Shown here piece by piece: positions 12,380 through 23,900 of a stretch of DNA of 64,000 nt (positions are counted from its first letter, which is position 1; every line of letters begins with the position of its first letter). The notes under the pieces are model-generated. The model ran no database searches. It saw only the letters and a program-made list of their open reading frames with translations, and was not told the origin of the DNA. Origin of the DNA: Engraulis encrasicolus (lineage: Eukaryota > Chordata > Actinopteri > Clupeiformes > Engraulidae); contig NC_085869.1 of NCBI RefSeq assembly GCF_034702125.1, positions 18,358,677-18,422,676 of the forward strand. The letters are read 5' to 3'. A program made the translations under genes and the position numbers.

Positions 12380-12950
12380 CATGGTGGGTGTCACATTTTC
12401 CCCTGCTTGAGGACGTCTATCAGGTCCAGTTTCATTCGGTTCCCCTGGTAACAAGCACATCCATTGCATCTTTGGGTTGTACCATCAGCTTGCAGGGAGT
12501 TTGCGGTGCACACTGCCTACAGAGAGGGTAATGGTCGAGTTGGCATATATGCGGAAATCCAATAATGATCAAATCAAATATTTTGTGCACACGTTCGCTG
12601 TACCATTAGTCGATGCACAAAACAACCCGGCTGATCAAACCGTGACGTTTGTAGACGAATCAGCTGTCAGATGCTTGTTGCTCATCCTCGCGCTAATATG
12701 CCATTTAAACTAGTTTTATCACGATTTAATCGATGAGTGAATGTCAGTCTCTGTTATTTTTTTCAATCACGGTTTGATGGTTAGTTAGAATGCGACAGTT
12801 TGCAGCTATCGCAGTTACTGCTGAATCAGTTGGTCAACCTTTTTTTCTTTTTGGTCTAGGCGCAGGGCTGGTGTCCGTCCTGTCTGCGTGACTAGTGAGC
12901 TTGCAGCAATACAGCAGCGGAACATATTCAGAAGCGATTCGTGACGATGA
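12380..12950 (+). promoter_or_regulatory. mbnl2: Candidate MBNL2 promoter / noncoding exon region
   Basis: A repeat-free stretch with more CpG than its surroundings. It ends in CGATTCGTGACGATGAG followed by GTAAGC (donor at 12951), which looks like a real 5' splice site. A possible acceptor (TTCTTTTTGGTCTAG) ends at about 12859, so this could be either a first exon or a small internal noncoding exon. A 79-codon frame at 12477-12713 overlaps but is not recognisable. Assignment to MBNL2 is inferred from position and strand. Confidence 0.35.
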
Positions 12951-14249
12951 GGTAAGCAAGATTGTCAATTTACTTGCACCTAGACGTTGCTACTTAGCAC
13001 GCAAGCTCACTTTTGCCATTCATTCCACGTCATTGGATAATGCTTTTGTGAACTGCCCCGTATAGGTCCAGATAAACCTTACAGAAATATTCTTACAGGC
13101 GGCATTCGCACTGGACAGCGTCCATATATTCAGCCGAAAGCTAACATGCTAGCTAATGTTCCATAGCAGGAAAAAAAAAACTTGCTAGCTTTGAAAGTGA
13201 CGGTGAACACACAATGTACATATTAGCATGGTTATTATGATAATGCGTGATGCGCTGTCGTTCGTCGTGTTTAAGAGAATACCTTTGACAGATTCCAGAC
13301 TTTCCTAGTTATAGTGTTTTGTCACTTCATAAACTGTGGGTCCACGGGAAGTGGCCAGAGAAAACTAGGTGGGATTCTGACTAGCTGGCTGTCTCGCGCA
13401 CACTTTACTGTCATGCAGGTTCCCAACTATGTGTTACAGTTATATGACAATTACAGGTTAAGTTATTACATGTGATTTACTAATACATGTCTATTAGCAG
13501 TGTTATTGTAATGCAGTGAACAAACTTGGTTTTCACGGATAGTAACGTAATAATAACGTCATACCCGGTTGATGCAATTGCTTACTTCATCATTCCTCTT
13601 GTGTCAACATTTTTTTATAGAAATATGGTCGTCTGAAGCTTGACTTGCCAACTTGTGCATTCATGTTCACTTTCAGAACTTTTCACAACATAAATGGCTA
13701 TTGTTTTTGTTTGTAACACTGTATATTTGTAATTTGCATTGACAGGGATGTGCAGTGTTTCAACTCCGATTACAATCAACCATGAAAATCATCAAAGGTA
13801 GTTCTAGGCCTAGCTCTAGAACTCTGAGGCGAGGTTGATGTATTCCAGCCGCATTAGATTCTAGTCTGTCTGTTCTGGGTGTTTAGACAGCAGCTCTGTA
13901 GCTCTCTTCTGCCATTGGACAGTGCTGACTGGGAGGGCCTTCCTGCAGGCGGGCTGGGTTCACAGGAAGGGGGGTGGCCAAAAATGTTTCGGACAGAGTT
14001 GAGCAGACTGTTTTCCTGTACTGTCGGTGGAAAGAAAATCTCTGTGCGAGCATGTTGGGCCCTTTGGATTTGATCACCGCACGGGCGAGAACACTGTGTG
14101 GTCAGGATTAAAAGTAGCAGAAACTGATCTGTTGTCATCTCTGGATTCTGTGGCATCAACTTGAGACTCGGTTGGGGAACTGCATCACTGCATGAGGTGG
14201 GAGTATTGCTTGTTTCTTCACTCTCTTTCGACTTCAAAATGGACATCAT

Positions 14250-14785
14250 TGTTCGGTAACAGTTAACCATTTGTTTGATCCGCATAGATGGAAGGTGTGA
14301 TCGAGCGGGACAGATTGTGACGGAGTGAGTGAGTGAGAGAGAAGCCGAGAGAGAGAGGGAAGGAGGGATGAGATACCTTTAGAGAGAGAGAGAAAGAGAG
14401 AGCCAGGCACAGGTTGCAAGAATGAGCTGAGCTGTGTGTGTCTGAGCTCACCTCTGCCGGCTGGTGCTGCAGCAGTAGCAGCACTGCTACTAGTATTTGC
14501 ATTCAGGCCACTCACTGCTGCTGTTCTCAGCGGGAAGAGAAGAGAGGAGAAGGGAAGCAGCAGTAGCAGCGGCAGCATACATACCTCTCGCCTCGCCCCA
14601 GGAGAGATAAAGGTGCCCCTTAATGCTCTCAGCAGCGGCTTCCTGTGGGGGCTAGCCTGCCGGCTGCCGGCTGCACCGCTCCGCACCACAACTTGGTGTA
14701 CTTGCGTACGTTAGGGGGCTATCCGCATCCACCACACAGCTCAGAGCCCTCCCCTCCCCTTCTGCCCCCCCCCCCCCCCCCCCNC
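14250..14785 (+). promoter_or_regulatory. GC-rich, GCTGCTG-rich stretch with possible promoter activity
   Basis: A relatively GC- and CpG-rich block with GA and GCAGCAG/GCTGCTG runs, ending in a poly-C run with one N (14784). It could be an alternative MBNL2 promoter or noncoding exon. Open frames on both strands here are compositional. Confidence 0.25.
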
Positions 14786-14844
14786 ACCCCTCTCTCACTC
14801 CCCCAAACCCTCATGGTGGTGGCATCGTCTGGTTTTGTCTACTG

Positions 14845-14894
14845 GGAGAGAGAGAGAGAGAGAGAGAGACAGGCAGAAAGAGAGAGAGAGAGAG
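14845..14894 (+). repeat. (GA)n microsatellite
   Basis: GAGAGA run with a few interruptions. Confidence 0.9.
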
Positions 14895-17800
14895 ATAGTC
14901 AAAAGATATCGCAGAGCAGGCTCGGGCAAGAGCCACGTGTCCCATCATAATTGATTTAACATTGCCTCAGATTGAAGCCCTCTCTGCAGAGAGTAGCCTA
15001 ATGTTGGGCCCCTTTTCAGATGCGAAAGGAATGAAATCAGGGATATAGGGGGAAAGGAATTGGAGTTGACATCTTTGTTTGTAAACCTGTAAACTGTAGA
15101 TGAACTGTAGATGTGAATGTGTTTTCTTGTTGTTGTTGTTTTTATTTCGAGCCTTCACATTTTTGGCTTTCTGTACTAAAGCACAAAACAAAAAGTATTC
15201 ATTTCCGGCCCTGTATATGATGGGCTATTTTTTGTGAATAGCAATGTTTTTGGTCATCAAAGCAGATGTCTAGTGATCTCACTAGAGTGACATTTTTAGT
15301 AGGCCAGCGGGTCGATAAAAATAGTCTAGGCCTATTTTATCCTCACCAGAAACCGTCTCTTACTCTCCCAGTAGGCTACACTGCGATTTAAAGCATTCTA
15401 CTCAGCCCCATACAAAGAGGCAAGCTGGCCGGAGAGCAATATAATTAAGTGTGTACAGCAGCTCTGCTTTAGCCTTAAAGAAGAATTTTCCCCAGATTAA
15501 CATCAGGGACTCGGCCAGTTCTAAAGAACTTACTTACATGTGTTTTTCTTGGCTCTCATTTTGCAGCAATCCCCCGAAACAAAACAAAAAATCCTCATGG
15601 TGATAGAGAATTATTCAGGGCAGCATTTGGAAAATATAATATATGCAATATACCTGCATAGAATATTAACTTATTCTTTAAAACCCATAGCAGAAGTGTT
15701 TCACTGAGATGCTTCTCTGTGTTCTTTGACATGTCACTTTGTAGAGGATTTGTTTCTTGTCATTACTGTGGCATGCCACAGTTATAAAGGAATTTAGATT
15801 CTGTTAGCCATATGCTGTCCTCTGTATTATGTTCTTCATCTAGCATTTTCCAGGAGATTTTCTAGGTCATAGAGAAGATTTTGCACATGCAAGTTTTCCT
15901 TTTTCTCCTTGCTCGTGTTCTCTCTATAGGCTACCTCTAGCCCTAATGTCTTTGGTTGAGAGATATTTGGTCAAAATCAGCAGTGTTCTCCTTTAGATTT
16001 TGCTGACACAGGAATGTGCTTGTATGCTTCTTAGTTTTCATACAAAGCACAGGAACGGGGAATGCAACTCTTTAACTTCAACCAAAATATGAGTGTTTTT
16101 CAGTAAATTGCTGAGCTTTTGCATTAATATCAAAGCTTTTTCTTTGTACAATATTGATTTTAAAGGATTAAAGCTGTAATTAATTCTGTTAATTAAGTCT
16201 TTATACTGTGAAAAAAAAATTTTTTCTAAGGAGAAAATACCGTTGCCATGTGCCTTACTGGTTTGATGGACAGATTAGTGTACAGTGAAGAAGATTACAA
16301 CTTCATAATGAATAGAAAACCTTGGTAAACTGGCCATGTACTGGTTAAAGACACGGTTTGTCTCATTATGTAATTCACAGTGTGGTGCTGATGAAGACAT
16401 TAGCTACAAGCTATTTAAATTTACTTGGGTGAAAAAAACATACACAATTACCCTAGTTAGCTTGCATTCCAATCCTTTGGGGAGTAAAAATGATCTAATT
16501 TGTTGAATTAAACGATGTCTGTCTTCAGTGGGTTGGTACTCGGCCTAATTTTCCTCCGTAGTCGAGAGCTCTGCTTCCACTGAAGGTTAAAGGCATAGCC
16601 TATAGTCAGAAACTTGGGCTGTACGTATTCTGGGTGCTGTTTTTTGGTCCACAGGTTTAGCAGGTTAAACTCTGGCACATCCAAAATAATGTTCTAACTG
16701 AGTACAATACAGTGTATTCTGCTGAATGCAGTTTTCAGTCAGTCTTTGGCCACTGCCACAGCATTTCTCCGAATATAAATAATAAAAAGCAACCATCACG
16801 GATTGAGTCTCCAAATAAATATAGGCCGACATCTGACCATCAAATGGGTTGAATTACAAGTGAACTCGTGTCAGAAACAAGTCCAGGGCCAGTTGCCTTG
16901 ATCAATCAAAAACCTGCCCTCTTGTTTCCAGAGCTTGTCATTCTCAGTGGTACAGTAGCTGCTGGCTGTTCCACCATTTTCTATTGAAAGGACTTAGTAT
17001 TAAATTGTGTCACAGTAAGCAACTGACTGCAAGACCTTTGTTTTTGAACAGTGTAAATTATCCCTAATCCTGAATGGGAATGCCCAACGAAGCCCTTGCA
17101 TTCCTGTGATGGTGGCAGATTGCATGGCAGGTGGTGCTGTTAGATGCTACATACAAATTTTCACATCAATGACAAGTTCTTTATTTCTTCATACTTGGTT
17201 AGTTTCTCATGCTCTGGTCAGTTTAATGTGTCATGTAAAATGGTAAATTACAGACACTGATTGCATAGCAGTCTGAATCAGTGTTTATTATAACTCACAA
17301 ACTGTGTCTCTGCTCTCTTGAAAATCAAATCTTGCACTTGAAAATTATGAATCTAGACTGATTAAACTGGAAAATGGGCACATGAATCCTGTTACATTTT
17401 GGTTGTCTTTTATGTGACTATTAGTCCTTTGGACAAGTTTCCCACTTGGGCTTTCACTTCCACTTTCTTTCACTTGATTATATTGTACAGTACAATCTCA
17501 TAGCCAGTTAACTGATGGACAGTAGGGATCGACTGCGATGTTTTTTCCCTATACATTTAGGCTAGGTGAGGCGATACTGTTATTTAGCATTTTTTTGGTC
17601 AGCCGATGGCCAATATAAGCTGCTTAATTTTGGTTGCTGATAAGCTGCAGTACAGACCTTTTCTTCATTTCCCTGAGTATTTCAATTGCATTTGCAGTCT
17701 AATGTATAATTAATGGGGACGAGCCATGATAGTCAAGCCATAGCCTACTTGATACTTGGCCAGATTGGAAAATGTAGACAACATGTAGGGCAGATATGTT

Positions 17801-18101
17801 GCATTCTTGAAACTTGCCACTCTACAAAAACACATCTGCTTTGCTTTGTGTCCACTAATGCTTACCTATATTATAATCGGTAAACGGTAATATTAGGTGG
17901 ATATTGCTTGAGAGCGATGTGTTTAGAATTTTTAAATGTCGGCCTGATTCACCACTTTTATTTTCCTCCGTTTATCTAGATCTATGATTTTAAAAAAATC
18001 AATTCAATAGCACCGGAACTGTCTTGATGCGGCTTTGCAGTGGAGAGCTGCCAGAGTCCGTGGGATTAACTTAAAGGTATATGGTCAGCTGACCTGCGTC
18101 A

Positions 18102-18130
18102 GGAGGAGGAGGAGGAGGAGGAGGAGGAGG
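18102..18130 (+). repeat. (GGA)n microsatellite
   Basis: Nine consecutive GGA triplets. Confidence 0.9.
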
Positions 18131-19050
18131 GGAAAGCTATTTGGCAGTTTTTAACGAGGTCCTCATGAGACTAATGACTAGTGGAGGGGGAGGATGGGAG
18201 AGATCATGACTGGCGGAGTAGAGGGGGAGGATGCGGAGAGATCAGGAGGAGGAGGACTGCAGGTTAGAAAGCCACTCGAGTTGGGATCTCCATTGGGCTC
18301 CCAGTCCAAATTACCAAGATATCAAGGAGGGATATCAAGGTCAGAAGTTAGTAAGTCAATTAGCCTAGATTCATATTACAGCTGCGTTTAAAAAAAAAAG
18401 GAAATGCCCTGTAGGGATCCGTAGCATGTGTGTTGTTGGTGGATGTGGTCTTTAAGCTTACTGCTAGCAGCTGCTAAAACAGCTGTGATGTTGTTGCTTC
18501 ACGTCATCATCTGACTGCTGCTGTGGTTGAGATGCCCCCTTTGCTTGCCACAGAAGGCCGAAGGGTAGCCATAGTAAATGGGTATTATGATTGGACATGA
18601 AGCCTGCTTGTAAAGCCTAAAGCATTTGTAGAATGTGCAGCACTTAGCCTCGTCAGGCTGCACACTAATGTTGCAGATGGCCCTTCCAATTGCTGTGGTA
18701 ATAGTCTCAGAATTCTGTGCAGTCATACATTTAGCATAATGGTTTTCTCCAGGGATCTGATTTTTTTTGTCTTTGCTTGGCAAGGTCAGGTGTGAAGCTA
18801 CGCATGGTTTTGTGTTTAATTGGCAGTGTTGCAAGGTGTCCCGCCATCCGTGAAAACGCCATGCTTCACTCCTCCTGCATCAGGGCAACTTTAGTGCTCA
18901 CATTCCATAACGCAGCTCACATTTCATTAGGCCTAGTATGTATGGCAGAGCGCACAAAAAAGAGAGTGTACGTTGGAATGTCCATTTTAGTTGAGAGGTC
19001 ATCTTGGGACACAATGTCTTAGGAAAAGATAAGTTGCCCTGCTGCCTTAA

Positions 19051-19118
19051 GTTTGTAAGTTAACTCAACTCGAGGCTTAACTCAACTTGGCATTCTCAAG
19101 TTAAGTTAACTTACAAAC
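19051..19118. repeat. Short imperfect palindrome
   Basis: GTTTGTAAGTTAACTCAACT and AGTTAAGTTAACTTACAAAC are inverted copies around a 28-bp loop. Confidence 0.7.
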
Positions 19119-19149
19119 CTACAGCAAGAACGTTTAAATGGAGCCATGT

Positions 19150-19295
19150 TTTAGAGGGTGGGCACCTGGGTTTGACACTGACCGAAGGTAACTTAATGTC
19201 CCAATTCTTCACCTCTCTCTCTCTCTTACTTTTGTCTTGACACATTGCATGACTGTTGTGTCTTATCTTAATAAAGGCATAAAAGTCAAAAAATG
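19150..19295 (+). mobile_element. Degenerate SINE (family A-like)
   Basis: It has a decayed tRNA-like head (CACCTGGGTTTGACAC) and the CTCTCTCT ... AATAAAGGCATAAAA tail typical of the other copies. Ends approximate. Confidence 0.45.
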
Positions 19296-20055
19296 TAATA
19301 TATAATATCAGGCTTTTTTTTTTGCAAGAGTTACCGGGGGTGAAACCACTCCACGTATCAGTGTGTTCGTTTTTTTACCTGTGTACTTGAGTAGGTATAT
19401 CCAAGCCTACAGCGTTAGGTGTTGGGCATTGTTCCGATAAACTGAAGTGCTTCCTCTTTTATCTCCTCAATGAGAGGCTCGACTGTACCTGCTGTCAAGA
19501 ATAGTCTAAGCCGCTTAATCTGTATGTTGTGGCCAAAGAGATTTAAATTTAAATCGTCGTTGCTGTTTTTCATTCAACATTTAACATTTGGCTGACTCAG
19601 GAGGACTGTGTTTGTGTTTGTAAATACTTTGGGCCTAGAATGGGTCTAGAATTGGCCTAGGCTGTTATTATAATGGCATGCAAAAGAGCTGTGCACTGGT
19701 ACCACATACCAGTGGTAGACTACCGGGCACGGCCTGTGTGGATGTTATACGACCGCAAGACCGGTGGCCTCACAGATGTGAAAGCGTTTAGTGGAAAGAT
19801 GAGACGTGCAGTTAAAGAATGGCTTGCTTGTCTGTTGATGTGCTTTAACTGTCCGTGGATGATGCACCTCAAGTCATCGCAGACTCAGACATTCAGATTT
19901 CCTCTGAAAATCTCATTAGAGGGGCGACCACTTTCTTTTAATAGGATTAGTAATGTTCTCCACCAGTACTCCTGGGCCTGCCTGGGCCATTGTAATGACT
20001 TGAAATAGACTTTTCACACTTATTCATGCCTTATTTTCTTCTTTTCCCCCATTCC

Positions 20056-20058
20056 CTG

Positions 20059-20094
<36 letters not shown>

Positions 20095-20130
20095 ACTCTC
20101 TCGCATTCTCTGTCGTTCTCTCTCTGCTCT
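20056..20130 (+). repeat. (CT)n tract serving as polypyrimidine tract
   Basis: CTCTCT microsatellite ending just before the acceptor at 20135-20136. Confidence 0.85.
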
Positions 20131-20136
20131 TCACAG

Positions 20137-20777
20137 ATCTCTGTCAGAAAGTGCCTTTCGGATGCCAGTGCTAACCCAACAACGCTGCTCGCTGGTCCAT
20201 GTTTGCATCTGACGCCAGCACTGCTTTTCCAGACCCCGGCTCAGACAGCGATCCCTTGCCTGCAAATCTTTGGTCGCCCCATCTCAATCCATCTCTGAGG
20301 GAACTCAAGCAGAAAGATTTACAGAGGAGGTGGAGGAGTTGCCAATGTGGAAAAAGCTGACAGTGACAAAAAAACAAAACAAAATCCCAGCTCACAATGG
20401 TCTGTTAGCACCAAGGTCTCTCTAAAGTGACACATTGGCTATACTCATAAAAAATTCATGATTGTTTGCTAATCAGTGCATTGCCTCTGATGCTTTGTCT
20501 ATGCGTTGACTGCGCTCACTGGGCATGTATCTGTCTCATGAAAGTGCTCTTTTAACAGAAGGAAATCACCGACAACCTATTCTCAGTTGACTCTCAGTAC
20601 AGAAGACCTCTCATCTATCTAGTCACGTTGCCAGCCACCAATGATCTGAGGCATCAAAAGATCTCCCAGTGGTTAGAATTCTCTCCTAGACTCCTCGTTG
20701 GTTGGTTGCATCCAAAAAAGAGTCCAAACAACTTCATCTCAACAGGCTACTGCTAAAAGTCAGACCTTCCTACTGCT
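20137..20777 (+). other. mbnl2: Probable MBNL2 5' UTR, contiguous with first coding exon
   Basis: A (CT)-rich tract (20056-20130) followed by TCTTCACAG forms a strong acceptor with AG at 20135-20136. The sequence from there to the ATG has no recognisable repeat and looks like a long 5' UTR, as MBNL first coding exons have. A second possible acceptor (TTTTAACAG, AG at 20557-20558) would give a shorter UTR. The stretch near 20180-20230 is rich in YGCY motifs (CGCT, TGCT, CGCC), the binding signature of MBNL itself. The 5' boundary needs transcript data. Confidence 0.5.
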
Positions 20778-20951
20778 ATGGCTTTCAACCTGACTTCAAT
20801 ACGGGACACAAAATGGCTGACTTTAGAAGTGTGTCGGCAGTTTCAGAGAGGGACGTGTTCACGTAGTGATGAGGAATGCAAATTTGCACACCCACCAAAG
20901 AGCTGCCAGGTGGAAAATGGAAGAGTTATCGCCTGCTTCGACTCACTGAAG
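20778..20951 (+). CDS. mbnl2: MBNL2 first coding exon (zinc finger 1, start of finger 2)
   Basis: 58 codons, phase 0, ending CTG AAG before donor GTAAGG. The start ATG has G at -3 and G at +4, a good Kozak context. The protein begins [20 protein letters not shown], a typical MBNL N-terminus. It carries CCCH finger 1 (C19, C27, C34, H38) and C53, the first ligand of finger 2; the other finger 2 ligands come from the next exon, so fingers 1 and 2 are split by a 15-kb intron. In mammals the equivalent MBNL1 exon is itself autoregulated by MBNL proteins; whether that holds here is inference. Confidence 0.97.
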
Positions 20952-23900
20952 GTAAGGAATGTCATGCACTTTTTTTTTTTTACATTGAGGCAATACATTT
21001 CCTTAGCCAACTTTGCCATATGTATACCACATAAATTTGGAAGGAAAGGAAGGAAAATGGGATCTGTGTGACTAGCGTTGGGCTTCTGAGCTAAACCGAG
21101 GTTAAACATTTTCTTGGCCTTGCTTTAAAAGTTGAATGAAGTTAAATTTAATTAGTGTATTATGTATTATTTAATTTAATTATAAGTATTATATTCAATT
21201 AATAAGTGAAAAAATGTTACCAGTTGAAATGAAAAAATCTGTATTAGTCACTAACTGCGGCTAGAGCGACCGTTTGTAGTTCAACTCCTGGCAATGTTAT
21301 GCAAATTAGTTGAAATGCGGTTTGGCGACAGCCGCCACAGCCAATGTTGGAAATACCTGCATTTTGATTTTAAGGGACATACTCTAGTCCAGGGGTATTC
21401 AATTAAATATCAACGAGGGCCACTTTTTAAAATTCCTCCTCGTCAAGGGGCCGTACTGTATTATATTTGCCGACTGTCAATGAAAGAATATGAGAGACTT
21501 CATTGAATTGGGGGGTCTGTGGGTCCTCCCCCAGAAAGTTTTGCATTTCTTAGACGTAATTTCCTGCATTTTAACGTCCCGTGTCCCGTTTCAGCTCTAA
21601 ACAGAACCCCCATACTTTTATCTCTAAATTCCGAAAAACGATTCTGTATTTCAAGGGGCTTGTGGGGGGCCAGAACCTTGCTGTCCAAGGGCCGCATCTG
21701 GCCCCAGGGCAGCCATTTGAATAGCCCTGCTCTAGTCACTTCAGTCCCTCGTATGGCTCTTGCTGCACAGAAGCGATTCTCTGTCTGTCGTTTGAATCTT
21801 GTCGCAGCCGGTCTATTCGGCCAGTTAGGCCTGCTGCAGCTTTCTTCTAGACTTAGCTGGTGGTGGAAGCTAGCGGCCCTCTTACCTCCGCAGGTCCCAT
21901 CTGGCCCGACTCGAGGGGTTAATCCACGCTGCACTTCTCAACACCTACAGGACATGGCACACTGCCCCCGCTGCCCTCCTGGATTACTTCCCACCAACAC
22001 CCCAGCCGCCTTCTGGGCCGTCCGTGTCTGTAGTGTAGGGCTTGCTGGAAATGCCAGCACATCTCATTATTACAAATGTCAGGCAGACACCAGCAGTCGC
22101 AAACACATTTTTGTTGTATGTGTGTTCCATGTTCAGGCGGTGCTAGCTGTATATCTATTGTAGACAAATTATAGTGTTATTTAAAATGGTGCAGGATGAT
22201 TAAAGTTAAATCATACCAGTATTTTTTAAGTCATGGTAGTATGTATCTGACCAAATTTATTAAATGTTATGTACAATCAGTATACTTATAGTAATAATCT
22301 AAATCAAAAGTGGTTTCTGACATCCTCAAACTTCACATAAAATGCTTTCTAAACCATTAGCTCTGATTTGGCGTAGTCAAATCATACCTGCCCTTTTCCA
22401 CACACCCTGAAATGTCTGGACAAGATTTTTTTTTTTTTTTTTGAAACACAAGCATGCACTTTGCTTAGAGTGTTTCTGCTGAGTGAAGTTTAATTTGGTG
22501 ATTTCTCCCAGGGGGCAGGAGGGTGATAAGTTAACTGACATGTTTAGCAGCCCGTGTGTGTCGTTGACTCCTCGTGGCAGTTTTGGTGCAGAGGACAAGT
22601 CAGCACAGCATGCTCGCTCATTATGTCGCATTTGGCAACACACACGCACATGTCTCCAGGCCCTGTAAGATGTTCAATGGAAGCAAGCGTTTGGCCTGTC
22701 AGATGGTTTAAAAAGGCAGCAGCTTTTACTTAATGTTAATCGATGCATGGATTTGGAGCACTGCTAATTAACCAATACTGAGGTGATGCAGTACAAAAGC
22801 AGGATGGTGTATTATTTTGTTTGGGGTAGTAACGCTGTTGGATCAGCTGTGAACTGTTTAGATTGCAGGTTACAATTAAAACTACTGAAATGGATCAATA
22901 TTCCTATGCAAATGGTTACAGAATTCGGCTATGAATTACAGTAAATGATGTCACAAAAATAACACACACAAAATAAAAATGTGCTTACTGAGGTAAAAGC
23001 TGGCCCCAGACCTACCGAGGTTTTAGCCGATTTTGTTACGATGGAACGACTGGACCATTTGAATCTTTGCTATTCATTCCATTGTTGACACAATCATGAC
23101 TGAATCAAACATGTTTGATATTATCGGGGCACGTCTGTTCTATTACTGTAAGCTTAGAAGTTAATGTACAAGACGTCAGCGGTGGCACCTTTATTACGCG
23201 CGTCCATTCTAAATGTTCACTGCGGCCATCATGTTTGTGTTTACAGCCTGCTGAAAATCACATAACATCTTAACTCAGCATCAGGTGAACAGGTTGAAAT
23301 GCCTCCCGTGGCGAACTTGACCTGTTTTTACCTATTGAAGTCACGTCAGGATTCTGTAACTGATATTAGACAAAACCCTCAAATGATACTGAATCTGGCG
23401 GTTGTTCCCAAAACACTGGCTGTTCTCAAACAAGAACACAGTGATATGTTGTTTTTTCCTCCCAAAAAACAGCTAAATTTGATTTATACAGCAACTATTC
23501 AAATTATCCATGCAGTTACTGTATGGTATGGCTGCAGCCCGCATATGTATAGCAGAGAGAGTAGATACTCTTAAAGAATCTCTGTGTATAGGTTCAGACC
23601 AAACATAAGTTAACATTAGCACCAGTAATCTTTCAAAAAGAGACAGCATTCTTGGTGGTGGAAAAAAACAAAATAAATCAGAATGTTAGCATTCTTCAAG
23701 TGTTGCCCGGTTCTTCTCTCTCTTTGATCAAACATTGAAATGTTTCACATCATAGCTGCGGCTTGTTACCCTGTGGCCTGTGTGTTTCACAGAAGATTTT
23801 GAAATTCTTCTGCTACGTAGCCCCATAATGCACGCCTTACCACCAGTGGCACGCTGTAATAGTCATTGAAATATTATAGTATTACTCTACTATGACATAT

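Larger units (their letters stand above)
13000..20055 (+). other. Upstream region / probable MBNL2 5' UTR intron
   Basis: No protein-coding gene is recognisable. It contains GC-rich and microsatellite-rich sequence at 14250-14950 (possible alternative first exon or promoter), AT-rich sequence to 18050, a (GGA)n run at 18102-18130, a short palindrome at 19051-19118 and a degenerate SINE near 19150. A 111-codon frame at 19673-20008 has no recognisable family. Confidence 0.4.

Noticed and set aside
14246..14689. 147-codon minus-strand frame and overlapping plus frame
   Set aside because: Compositional Ser/Leu-rich translation of GA and GCAGCAG repeats; no family resemblance.
21500..22167. 214- and 144-codon overlapping frames
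   Set aside because: Mostly inside a hAT-type MITE with intact target duplication, open on both strands and without a recognisable domain.
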